In this document: positions 47,126 to 55,045 of the stretch, piece after piece | Layout: each line of letters opens with the position of its first letter | How positions within the stretch are numbered: the stretch's first letter is position 1 | Assembly (NCBI RefSeq): GCF_042654525.1 | Contig: NZ_JBHSGP010000014.1 | Span: 186,001 to 250,000 of the forward strand | Reading direction: 5' to 3' | Source: Geojedonia litorea | GTDB lineage: Bacteria > Bacteroidota > Bacteroidia > Flavobacteriales > Flavobacteriaceae | Length of the DNA stretch: 64,000 bases | Made by a program: the position numbers and the translations under genes | The notes under the pieces: generated by a model | What the model was told of the DNA's origin: nothing | What the model saw: only the letters and a program-made list of their open reading frames with translations | The model's database searches: none

Positions 47126-47395
47126 TTAATCTATAAAGTGATTTAGTTTCAGCCATTGTGTGCATTGTTGCGCCCACATTGGGCTGCTTTCATTCTCCCC
47201 CAAACCAAATCCATGACCTCCTTTTTGGTAAAGGTGTATTTCCGCCTTTACATTCTTGTTTCTAAGTTCATGAAAATAGGTAATACTGTTTTCAACTGGT
47301 ACAGATTTGTCATCTATGGCATGCACTAAAAATGTAGGAGATACTAACGAATCTATTTGTTTTTCGTTAGAATAATATGAAAGATTAAAAAAAAT
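47126..47395 (-). pseudogene. C-terminal remnant of an alpha/beta-hydrolase (esterase-like)
   Basis: About 89 codons encode the C-terminal part of an acetyl-esterase/lipase-like alpha/beta-hydrolase. SPTFLVHAIDDKSVPVENS carries the catalytic aspartate region, and GGHGFGLG carries the catalytic histidine. The frame is open only back to a stop at about 47396, 49 bases from the divergent symporter start. The N-terminal two thirds with the nucleophile serine elbow are absent, and no ATG precedes the conserved part (the nearest internal start would be GTG). Deletion of the 5' part is the simplest explanation. It lies in the presumed LacI regulon region. Confidence 0.8.
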
Positions 47396-47444
47396 TCATT
47401 TAATATTACAATTTAAAATAATACATACCTTAATCTATTATCTT

Positions 47445-49283
47445 ATGATTTCATTGAATGCCTATGACTATGCTTTTATAATTGGTTTCTTCCTAATTAC
47501 CCTTACTATTGGGTTTGTAGTTTCAAAAAAATCAGGTAAAAGTTCTTCAGAATATTTTCTTTCAGGACGAACAATGCCATGGTGGCTTTTGGGAGTTTCT
47601 ATGGTTGCCACCACATTTTCAACCGATACTCCAAATTTAGTTACAGATATTGTAAGAAACCAAGGTGTTAGCGGAAATTGGGTCTGGTGGGCCTTTTTAA
47701 TTACTGGATTATTGACGGTATTCGTCTATGCTAAATTATGGCGTAAATCGGGAGTCAATACAGATATAGAATTTTACGAGCTTCGATATAGTGGCAAACC
47801 TGCCAAGTTTTTAAGAGCATTTAGAGCGATTTATTTAGGCGTAATTTTTAATGTTTTGGCTATGGCGGCTGTAACGTTGGCAGCCATAAAGATTGGTCAA
47901 ATTATGTTGGGTTTAAGCCCATTACAAACCGTAGGTATTGCAGGCCTAGTCACTGTGATATTTAGTGCCGTGGGTGGTTTCAAGGGAGTTGTTTACACTG
48001 ATTTCCTATTGTTTTTTGTGGCACTTTTTGGAGGAGTAGCAGCAGCCTATTATTGTGTGAATCTACCAGAGGTTGGTGGTTTGAACGCTTTACTACAAAA
48101 TGAACTGGTTGCAGAGAAATTAAATATTTTTCCTTCATTTGATGACAAGGAAACATTGATTACCTTATTAATAATACCATTAGCGGTACAATGGTGGAGT
48201 GCATGGTATCCCGGAGCCGAACCTGGAGGTGGCGGCTATATTGCACAACGTATGCTTGCTGCTAAAGATGAAAATCATGCCATAGGAGCTACGTTTTTCT
48301 TTAATATTTTGCATTATGCTTTTAGACCATGGCCTTGGATATTGGTAGCTTTGGCATCATTGGTTCTATATCCCGATGTTGCTAGTATTCAACAAGCATT
48401 CCCCAATATTGCCGAAGATAAATTAGGGCATGATTTAGCTTATTCAGCAATGCTGACCAAACTTCCCAATGGGCTTTTGGGCGTTGTTCTCACCTCTTTA
48501 GTTGCGGCTTATATGTCTACCATTTCTACACATCTTAATTGGGGGTCATCCTACGTAGTAAATGACTTTTATGTGCAACATATCAATCAAAAAGCTTCTC
48601 AAAAGGAACTGGTTAATGTTGGTAGAATTTCAACCGTAATATTAATGGTAGTATCTGCGGCATTAGCTCTTGTTTTAACAAACGCTTTGCAACTATTTAA
48701 TATTATTTTAATGTTTGGGGCAGGAACAGGACTTATATTCATTTTGAGATGGTTCTGGTGGCGAATAAATGCCTGGAGTGAAATTTCTGCCATGTTAGTT
48801 TCTGGTGTAATTTCCATCCTTATTAATTTTACTGCATTTGGCGCATATATGTTTGGTGGTACTGATAGTGAAGGCCTCACCATTACAGGAGTAATGCCAG
48901 GTTGGATGACCTATCCATTTGTAGTTTTGGTTACTACTTTAATTTGGATATTGATAACCTATCTCACAGCTTCTGATACTAAAGAAACTTTATACAATTT
49001 TTATACAAAAATCCAGCCCGGAGGTCCTGGATGGTACAAAATTGTTAATCAAAGCAAAAAGGAAGGTATCTCCATTGAACAAAATGAAAATCAATCATGG
49101 AACGTTCCTTCAGGCATTTTAGCCACAATAGTAGGTTGTATTGTGATCTATAGCGCTTTATTTGCTACTGGATATTGGATTTATGGCGAATACTTTAAAG
49201 CATGTATTGTTACAACTGTTTTTGTTGTTTTTTCATTTATGCTTAAAGGGTTATGGAAGAAAATTAAAGCGATTGTGTTTTGA
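47445..49283 (+). CDS. Sodium:solute symporter (SSS family)
   Basis: The 612-residue inner-membrane transporter has about 14 hydrophobic segments. Typical SSS features are YFLSGRTMPWWLLGVSM near the N-terminus, VATTFSTDTPN, SAVGGFKGVVYTDF and TSLVAAYMSTISTHLNWGSSYVVND. Similar proteins in flavobacteria occur in polysaccharide-use loci and are thought to import monosaccharides or uronates with sodium. The substrate here is unknown. The gene begins 49 bases after the end of the divergent hydrolase remnant, so a deletion may have placed it next to its current upstream region. Confidence 0.92.
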   Translation: MISLNAYDYAFIIGFFLITLTIGFVVSKKSGKSSSEYFLSGRTMPWWLLGVSMVATTFSTDTPNLVTDIVRNQGVSGNWVWWAFLITGLLTVFVYAKLWRKSGVNTDIEFYELRYSGKPAKFLRAFRAIYLGVIFNVLAMAAVTLAAIKIGQIMLGLSPLQTVGIAGLVTVIFSAVGGFKGVVYTDFLLFFVALFGGVAAAYYCVNLPEVGGLNALLQNELVAEKLNIFPSFDDKETLITLLIIPLAVQWWSAWYPGAEPGGGGYIAQRMLAAKDENHAIGATFFFNILHYAFRPWPWILVALASLVLYPDVASIQQAFPNIAEDKLGHDLAYSAMLTKLPNGLLGVVLTSLVAAYMSTISTHLNWGSSYVVNDFYVQHINQKASQKELVNVGRISTVILMVVSAALALVLTNALQLFNIILMFGAGTGLIFILRWFWWRINAWSEISAMLVSGVISILINFTAFGAYMFGGTDSEGLTITGVMPGWMTYPFVVLVTTLIWILITYLTASDTKETLYNFYTKIQPGGPGWYKIVNQSKKEGISIEQNENQSWNVPSGILATIVGCIVIYSALFATGYWIYGEYFKACIVTTVFVVFSFMLKGLWKKIKAIVF

Positions 49284-49368
49284 TATTTTATGTTAGTTAA
49301 TTAGCCTAGCTAACATGAATACTAGATGATAATTAATCGTCTAAATGGTCTATTTAAAAGAAATAAAA

Positions 49369-49397
49369 AAAGCCTTTATCAAAAAGATAAAGGCTTT
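49369..49397 (-). terminator. Terminator of the tRNA-Gly/tRNA-Leu transcript
   Basis: A perfect 12-bp stem (49369-49380 with 49386-49397) and five-base loop is followed on the minus strand by seven T residues. It lies just three bases beyond the tRNA-Leu 3' end. Confidence 0.9.
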
Positions 49398-49399
49398 AG

Positions 49400-49483
49400 T
49401 ACTCAAGGCGGGACTTGAACCCGCACGACCTAATGGTCACAGGATTTTAAGTCCGGCGTGTCTACCAATTCCACCACTTGAGC
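49400..49483 (-). tRNA. tRNA-Leu (anticodon TAA)
   Basis: The 84-nt gene folds with acceptor arms GCTCAAG/CTTGAGT, a variable arm of class II size, T arm GCGGG-TTCAAGT-CCCGC and A as discriminator, as leucine tRNA requires. The anticodon loop is CTTAAAA, giving TAA for codon UUA. The anticodon stem CCGGA/TCCTG contains one C-U mismatch. No CCA is encoded. It follows tRNA-Gly by 43 bases in the same transcript. Confidence 0.93.
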
Positions 49484-49526
49484 ATGATGAACTACCGCTG
49501 TAGTTCTTGGTATATTTTTGGTATAG

Positions 49527-49598
49527 AGCGAAAGACGGGATTTGAACCCGCGACCCTCACCTTGGCAAGGTGATGCTCTACCCCTGAGCTACTTTCGC
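49527..49598 (-). tRNA. tRNA-Gly (anticodon GCC)
   Basis: The 72-nt gene has acceptor arms GCGAAAG/CTTTCGC, D arm with AGCTCAGGGGTAGAGC, anticodon stem TCACC/GGTGA around TTGCCAA (anticodon GCC), T arm GCGGG-TTCAAAT-CCCGT and U at the discriminator position, as expected for bacterial tRNA-Gly. CCA is not encoded. A consensus promoter lies about 45 bases upstream. Confidence 0.95.
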
Positions 49599-49642
49599 GT
49601 TATAGCAATTATTTAAATGAACGTTTGTTGTAATTGCGAGGG

Positions 49643-49672
49643 CAAATTTAATACATTTCTTATAAAACCAAA
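49643..49672 (-). promoter_or_regulatory. Promoter of the tRNA-Gly/tRNA-Leu operon
   Basis: On the minus strand TTTG (49672-49669), an 18-base spacer and TAAATTTG (49650-49643) match the Bacteroidetes primary-sigma consensus TTTG-N17 to 23-TAnnTTTG. It ends about 45 bases before the tRNA-Gly 5' end. It is the best promoter match I see in the window. Confidence 0.75.
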
Positions 49673-49701
49673 GGCTTTTTAATAAAAAAGTGTGAGTTTT
49701 T

Positions 49702-52314
49702 TTAGGCTTGTTTCTTTTTTAACAACATTCGCTTAATCTCATTAAGTTTCATCAGGGCTTCAACCGGAGTAAGCGTATCTATATCAATATTTACAATTTC
49801 ATCTTTAATCTGTTCTAATAGAGGATCATCAAGATTAAAAAAGCTTAATTGCATCTCATTGTTTAAGGTTTTAACCTTATTAGTTAATTCATCACTTGAA
49901 TGTGATTTTTCTAATTGTTTTAAGATTTTGTTGGCTCTGTGAATCACCTGTTGGGGCATGCCTGCCATTTTAGCAACATGTATTCCAAAACTATGCTCAC
50001 TCCCTCCCTCAACCAATTTTCGCAAAAACAACACATTATCCTTAAGCTCTTTAACTGAAACATTAAAGTTTTTAATACGCTCAAAGGTTTCGGTCATTTC
50101 ATTTAATTCATGATAATGGGTTGCGAATAATGTTTTTGCTTTACTGGGGTGTTCATGCAAATATTCGCTAATGGCCCAAGCAATTGAAATACCATCATAG
50201 GTACTTGTACCACGACCTATCTCATCAAGTAATACTAAACTCCGTTCTGAAATATTATTTAGAATAGATGCCGTTTCATTCATTTCAACCATAAACGTTG
50301 ATTCACCCATTGAAATATTATCACTTGCACCTACTCTAGTAAAAATTTTGTCTATTAGCCCAATTTTGACCGATTCTGCTGGGACAAAACTTCCCATTTG
50401 AGACAATAAAACGATCAAGGCCGTCTGTCTTAATATGGCAGATTTACCCGACATGTTGGGCCCAGTAATCATGATAATTTGTTGAGCCTCTCTATCCAAA
50501 TACACGTCATTAGCGATGTAAGGTTCACCTAGAGGCAGCTGCTTCTCAATAACAGGATGCCTCCCATTTTTGATGTCTAAACTGAAACTGTCATTAATTT
50601 CTGGTCGAACATAATTGCTTTCAAATGCTAACTGTGCAAAACCTGAAAGGCAATCCAGTTGAGCAATTAATGCTGAATTTTTTTGAACGGCTTGAATATA
50701 AAGCCCCATCCAACTCACGAGCTCGGCAAATAATTGCTGCTCTATAGCCAAAATTCGTTCTTCAGCACCAAGAATTTTAGATTCATATTCTTTTAACTCT
50801 TCAGTGATGTAACGCTCTGCATTAACCAAAGTTTGTTTTCTAATCCAATCTTCAGGAACTTTATCTTTATGTGTATTTCTAACCTCAATATAGTAACCAA
50901 ATACGTTGTTGGACGCTATTTTAAGGGAGCTTATACCTGTACGCTCACTTTCGCGTTCAAGCATATTATCTAAATAAGCTTTCCCTGATGAAGATAGATT
51001 TCGCAACTCTTTTAATTCTTCAGAAAAATCAGAACTTATTGTATTACCTTTTAATATATTGACGGGAGCTTCCTCATTCAAGGTCTCCTTAATTCGCGAA
51101 CGTAAGGCTTCACACAAATCCAAAGCATCACCAATTGCGTTTAATGCCTTATTGTTACTATGAAGTGTTAAGGCTTTTACAGGAACGATGGCCTCTAAAG
51201 CATTTTTTAATTGAACCACTTCTCTAGGGCTAATTTTACCAGTAGCCACTTTTGAAATGAGCCGCTCCATATCTCCCATTTGCTTGAGATGATTCTGGAT
51301 TTTCTTTGAAATAACTTCGTCATCAAGTAAGTATTGAACCACTTCATGCCTTTGACGAATTTTATCGATGCTTACCAAAGGCAAAGCCATCCAGCGCTTT
51401 AACAATCTCCCACCCATTGGGGAAACAGTTTTATCAATAACATCAATTAAAGTAACCGCATTTTGATTGGTTGATTGGTACAGTTCAAGGTTTTTAATCG
51501 TAAAACGGTCCATCCAAACGTGTTCATTTTTTGCAATGCGTTGTATGGAGGTGATATGCTCCAATTTATGGTGTTGGGTTTCTCCCAAATAGTGTAAGAT
51601 AGCACCCGCCGCAACAATCCCTTCATATAAATCATCAATTCCAAATCCTTTTAGAGATTTGGTTTGAAAATGCTTTAGAAGTGTTTCATTGGCATAATCA
51701 TCCTGAAACACCCAATCTTCCATAAAAAAGGCATGAAAATCGTTACCAAAAGCCTCTTTATAAGCTTGTTTTTTGGGTTTTGCAACCAACACTTCACTAG
51801 GCCTAAAATTTTGCAGAAGTTTATCAATATATTCGGCATTGCCTTGTGACATTAAAAATTCACCTGTTGAAATATCCAAAAAAGAGACGCCTATTAATTC
51901 CCGACCAAAACAAATAGCAGCTAAAAAATTATTGGTTTTAGACTGAAGAATATCATCATTAAAAGCCACCCCGGGAGTAACCAATTCGGTAACACCGCGC
52001 TTTACAATAGTTTTAGTTAGTTTTGGATCTTCTAATTGGTCACAAATAGCAACGCGGCATCCCGCCTTCACTAATTTAGGCAAATAGGTGTTTAGTGAAT
52101 GGTGCGGGAAACCTGCCAATTCAGTTTCGGTTTCGCTGCCAGCACCACGTTTGGTTAAAATGATATCTAGAATTTTAGCAGCCTTAACCGCATCAGTTCC
52201 AAAGGTTTCATAAAAATCCCCTACTCTAAATAACAACAAGGCATCAGGATACTTTGCCTTTATGGCATTGTATTGCTTCATTAAAGGTGTTTCTTTTTTT
52301 GCTTTCTTTGCCAA
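49702..52314 (-). CDS. mutS: DNA mismatch repair protein MutS
   Basis: The 870-residue protein recognises mismatches and small loops in replicated DNA. The N-terminal mismatch-binding domain has MKQYNAIKAKYPDALLLFRVGDFYETFG, including the Phe-x-Glu pair (FYE) that stacks on the mismatch. The ATPase has Walker A GPNMSGKS at 618-625, then STFMVEMNE and LLDEIGRGTSTYDGISIAWA, and the C-terminus has the ATHYHEL switch. Length and order match full-length MutS. It is divergent from the methyltransferase gene. Confidence 0.97.
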   Translation of the reverse strand: MAKKAKKETPLMKQYNAIKAKYPDALLLFRVGDFYETFGTDAVKAAKILDIILTKRGAGSETETELAGFPHHSLNTYLPKLVKAGCRVAICDQLEDPKLTKTIVKRGVTELVTPGVAFNDDILQSKTNNFLAAICFGRELIGVSFLDISTGEFLMSQGNAEYIDKLLQNFRPSEVLVAKPKKQAYKEAFGNDFHAFFMEDWVFQDDYANETLLKHFQTKSLKGFGIDDLYEGIVAAGAILHYLGETQHHKLEHITSIQRIAKNEHVWMDRFTIKNLELYQSTNQNAVTLIDVIDKTVSPMGGRLLKRWMALPLVSIDKIRQRHEVVQYLLDDEVISKKIQNHLKQMGDMERLISKVATGKISPREVVQLKNALEAIVPVKALTLHSNNKALNAIGDALDLCEALRSRIKETLNEEAPVNILKGNTISSDFSEELKELRNLSSSGKAYLDNMLERESERTGISSLKIASNNVFGYYIEVRNTHKDKVPEDWIRKQTLVNAERYITEELKEYESKILGAEERILAIEQQLFAELVSWMGLYIQAVQKNSALIAQLDCLSGFAQLAFESNYVRPEINDSFSLDIKNGRHPVIEKQLPLGEPYIANDVYLDREAQQIIMITGPNMSGKSAILRQTALIVLLSQMGSFVPAESVKIGLIDKIFTRVGASDNISMGESTFMVEMNETASILNNISERSLVLLDEIGRGTSTYDGISIAWAISEYLHEHPSKAKTLFATHYHELNEMTETFERIKNFNVSVKELKDNVLFLRKLVEGGSEHSFGIHVAKMAGMPQQVIHRANKILKQLEKSHSSDELTNKVKTLNNEMQLSFFNLDDPLLEQIKDEIVNIDIDTLTPVEALMKLNEIKRMLLKKKQA

Positions 52315-52436
52315 TGGTAGAGTAGTTTTTAAATCTTATTTTTGCCTTAATTGTAAGAATGCTAATGTACTTATATTTTGAGGTTTCATAAAATCTTATT
52401 CTTATAAGTTATCTACAATTCTCAAGAGATTTTAAC

Positions 52437-52964
52437 ATGCGTAAATTAAAGAATAGCGAATTAGACCGATTAAGTGTAGAAGGTTTTAAAGCCTCTAAAA
52501 AAACACCCATAATTGTAGTTTTGGATAATATTAGGAGCTTAAATAATATTGGCTCTGTCTTTAGAACCTGTGATGCTTTTTTGGTTGAAAAAATTTATCT
52601 CTGCGGAATAACGGCAACGCCTCCACACAAAGACATTCATAAAACTGCTCTAGGGAGTACTGAAACCGTAACTTGGGAATATGTTGAAAACATCTTGGAA
52701 TTAATTGAGCGTCTAAAATCTGAAAACATAAAAGTAATTTCCATTGAACAAGCTGTAAACGCGACCATGCTCAACGAATTTACAGCTCAACAACAAACAA
52801 CATACGCTTTGGTGTTTGGGAACGAAGTCAAAGGTGTTAAACAAGAAGTGGTAAGTGCCAGTGATCTGGTTTTGGAAATACCTCAATTTGGCACCAAACA
52901 CTCGCTCAACATTTCGGTTAGTGTAGGGGTTGTGGTTTGGGATATATTTTCAAAGTTAAAGTAA
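52437..52964 (+). CDS. TrmH/SpoU-family RNA 2'-O-methyltransferase
   Basis: The 175-residue protein is a SPOUT-class methyltransferase that uses S-adenosylmethionine to methylate ribose in tRNA or rRNA. The three SpoU motifs are visible: LDNIRSLNNIGSVFRTCDAF, ALVFGNEVKGV, and IPQFGTKHSLNISVSVGVVVW at the knotted C-terminus. It is short, with no added RNA-binding domain, so the target is uncertain (TrmL- or TrmH-like). It converges with the folK fusion gene, with 15 bases between stops. Confidence 0.92.
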   Translation: MRKLKNSELDRLSVEGFKASKKTPIIVVLDNIRSLNNIGSVFRTCDAFLVEKIYLCGITATPPHKDIHKTALGSTETVTWEYVENILELIERLKSENIKVISIEQAVNATMLNEFTAQQQTTYALVFGNEVKGVKQEVVSASDLVLEIPQFGTKHSLNISVSVGVVVWDIFSKLK

Positions 52965-52979
52965 TAACTAAAACTCCTT

Positions 52980-54110
52980 TTAGGCTTTACTAATCTCACT
53001 CAATATCCATAAATAATCTTCTCTATTTTCAACAAAATCCCTGTCGGAAATATCAATGATTTTAACCTTAAGTTCAGATTGGTTTTTAAGAAATTCTAAA
53101 TACCCTGAATTAATTTTTTCGAGATAATCGTCTTGGATGTTTTGTTCATAATCACGTCCGCGTTTTTTAATATTCTCCTGTAAGCGCTGCGTATTTTGAT
53201 AAAGATATACATACAGTTCGGGTTTGGATATATCTTTATACATGAGATAGAAAAGCTTTCTATACAACTTAAACTCGTCTTCTGGCAAGGTGATTTTTGA
53301 AAATATGAGCGATTTATAAATATCATAATCACTAACTATAAAGTCTTTAAATAGGTCCAACTGTGAAAGGTCATCACTAATTTGCTGATATCTATCGGCC
53401 AAAAACGACATCTCTAATGTGAAGGCGTAACGCTGTGGCTCTTTATAAAATTTCGGTAAAAATGCATTATCTGCAAAGCGCTCTAAAACTAATTTTGCAT
53501 TAAAGTCATTTGCAATTTTATGCGCCAAACTGGTTTTTCCTGCACCAATGTTTCCTTCAATGGCAATATAATTATAGTCTGAAAACTGAAACTGCTTACT
53601 CGGATTTTTCAACCAAATTTTAATAGACTGCACTTCACTTTGATCCTCACAAGTAGAGAGTAATTGCGAAATCGTTTGTTTCAAAATGGGATGTTCTAAA
53701 TTAGGAGCAATATCAAATAAAGGTTGTAGCACAAACTTACGCTGGTGCAAAGCTTTGTGCGGGATTTGTAAAGTTTTCGAATCCTCAACCCAATCATCAT
53801 AAAACAAAATGTCTAAATCAATAATTCTCGATTGATAGCCTTTTTTCTTAGCTTGCTCCCTTCCCATATGTTTTTCGATAGTCTTTAAAGCTTTCATGAG
53901 TTGTTTAGGCTTCAAATCCGTTTCTAAAAAAACACAGGTGTTTAAAAAGTCATCGCCTTCAAATCCGTGTGCAGGTGTATTGTAAACATTAGATATGATA
54001 ATAATCTTACCTAAACGTTCAAAAACTAAATTTACGGCATCTTGAAGATGTTTTAGGCGATCACCAACATTACTTCCCAGAGCGAGATATACTTTATGAA
54101 TTTGTTTCAT
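52980..54110 (-). CDS. folK: Bifunctional HPPK (FolK)-deoxynucleoside kinase fusion
   Basis: The 376-residue protein fuses two kinases. Residues 4-155 are 6-hydroxymethyl-dihydropterin pyrophosphokinase of folate synthesis, with YLALGSNVGDR and the signature RIIDLDILFYDD at about 95-106. Residues 180-376 are a deoxynucleoside kinase of the dCK/dGK type, with P-loop GNIGAGKT at 186-193, then ERFADNAFL, LADRYQQ and the late DR/ER-type arginine segment KKRGRDYEQ. I start at the ATG at 54110; an upstream TTG would add four residues that fit neither family. It links dNTP salvage with folate synthesis, both needed for thymidylate supply. I recall the same fusion in other flavobacteria. Confidence 0.93.
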   Translation of the reverse strand: MKQIHKVYLALGSNVGDRLKHLQDAVNLVFERLGKIIIISNVYNTPAHGFEGDDFLNTCVFLETDLKPKQLMKALKTIEKHMGREQAKKKGYQSRIIDLDILFYDDWVEDSKTLQIPHKALHQRKFVLQPLFDIAPNLEHPILKQTISQLLSTCEDQSEVQSIKIWLKNPSKQFQFSDYNYIAIEGNIGAGKTSLAHKIANDFNAKLVLERFADNAFLPKFYKEPQRYAFTLEMSFLADRYQQISDDLSQLDLFKDFIVSDYDIYKSLIFSKITLPEDEFKLYRKLFYLMYKDISKPELYVYLYQNTQRLQENIKKRGRDYEQNIQDDYLEKINSGYLEFLKNQSELKVKIIDISDRDFVENREDYLWILSEISKA

Positions 54111-54256
54111 ATGCGAAAACAAATTAAGGAAAAGAAAATTTAATACTTTATATTTACAAGACGTATTTATTCACAATTTTGTGTTTTAATATGCCCAAAT
54201 CACGAAAAATTTAAAAGGATTGTTTTAACAATACCTAACGCTCATAAAACAACTCA

Positions 54257-54961
54257 ATGACTCTAAAAGATAAACTCGCCGCACATCGTATCTATTTGCT
54301 TTTAGCTTCTTTATTTATAACCTCTTTGGTGGTCTCCAACTTAATTTTTCAAAAGTTTTTTTATTGGTATCCGTTAGACATTGAACTGTTTGGGAGTAAA
54401 CTATTCGAGATTTCAGTGGGTATTTTACCCTACCCCATAACCTTTTTAATCACTGACCTTATTAGTGAAATTTATGGTAAAAAGCGAGCCAATCAGGTTG
54501 TAGTTACCGGTATTTTTGCATCATTATTTTCATTAGGAATTGTTTTGGTTTCTAATGCCGTTCCTGCTACTTCATGGTCTCCTGTGGGAGATGAAATGTT
54601 TAAAACGGTGTTTGGCAGCACAGCCATTGCGGTTACAGCAAGTATGATGGCCTATTTATTTGCGCAATTTATTGACATACAGATCTATCATTTTTGGAAA
54701 CGGCTCACTAAAGGAAAGCATTTGTGGTTAAGAAATAATTGCTCCACGTTTTTATCTCAATTTGTAGATACCTTTACAATTTTGTTGCTGTTATGTTCGT
54801 TTGAAATCATTGCTTGGGAAAAATTTAGCGGGCTTTTAGCTGCCGGATTTTTATTCAAGGTTTTGATTGCAATGATTGATACCCCTTTTCTATATTTGGG
54901 TGTGTATTTATTCAGAAGACGATTCAAACTCAAAATCAATGAAGAAATAGCACTAATTTAA
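54257..54961 (+). CDS. Queuosine precursor transporter (YhhQ/QPTR family)
   Basis: The 234-residue inner-membrane protein has about six hydrophobic segments. Family motifs are SLVVSNLIFQKFF, the LPYPITFLITDLISEIYGKKRAN stretch, MMAYLFAQFIDIQIYHFWK, and WLRNNCSTFLSQFVDTF. It is predicted to import 7-cyano-7-deazaguanine or 7-aminomethyl-7-deazaguanine for queuosine in tRNA. No other queuosine genes are in view. Confidence 0.93.
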   Translation: MTLKDKLAAHRIYLLLASLFITSLVVSNLIFQKFFYWYPLDIELFGSKLFEISVGILPYPITFLITDLISEIYGKKRANQVVVTGIFASLFSLGIVLVSNAVPATSWSPVGDEMFKTVFGSTAIAVTASMMAYLFAQFIDIQIYHFWKRLTKGKHLWLRNNCSTFLSQFVDTFTILLLLCSFEIIAWEKFSGLLAAGFLFKVLIAMIDTPFLYLGVYLFRRRFKLKINEEIALI

Positions 54962-55045
54962 ACACTAAAGTTTTATTAAACTTTTTGCGTTGCTTGGACT
55001 AATCCTTTATTTTATACGTATTTATATTAAACCATACCATTCCCC

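Noticed and set aside
49290..49316. Hairpin after the SSS symporter
   Set aside because: A 7-bp stem with a 13-base loop and no T tract is too weak to call a terminator.
54111..54122. TTG start of the folK fusion
   Set aside because: The ATG four codons later matches the usual HPPK N-terminus; the extra residues have no support.
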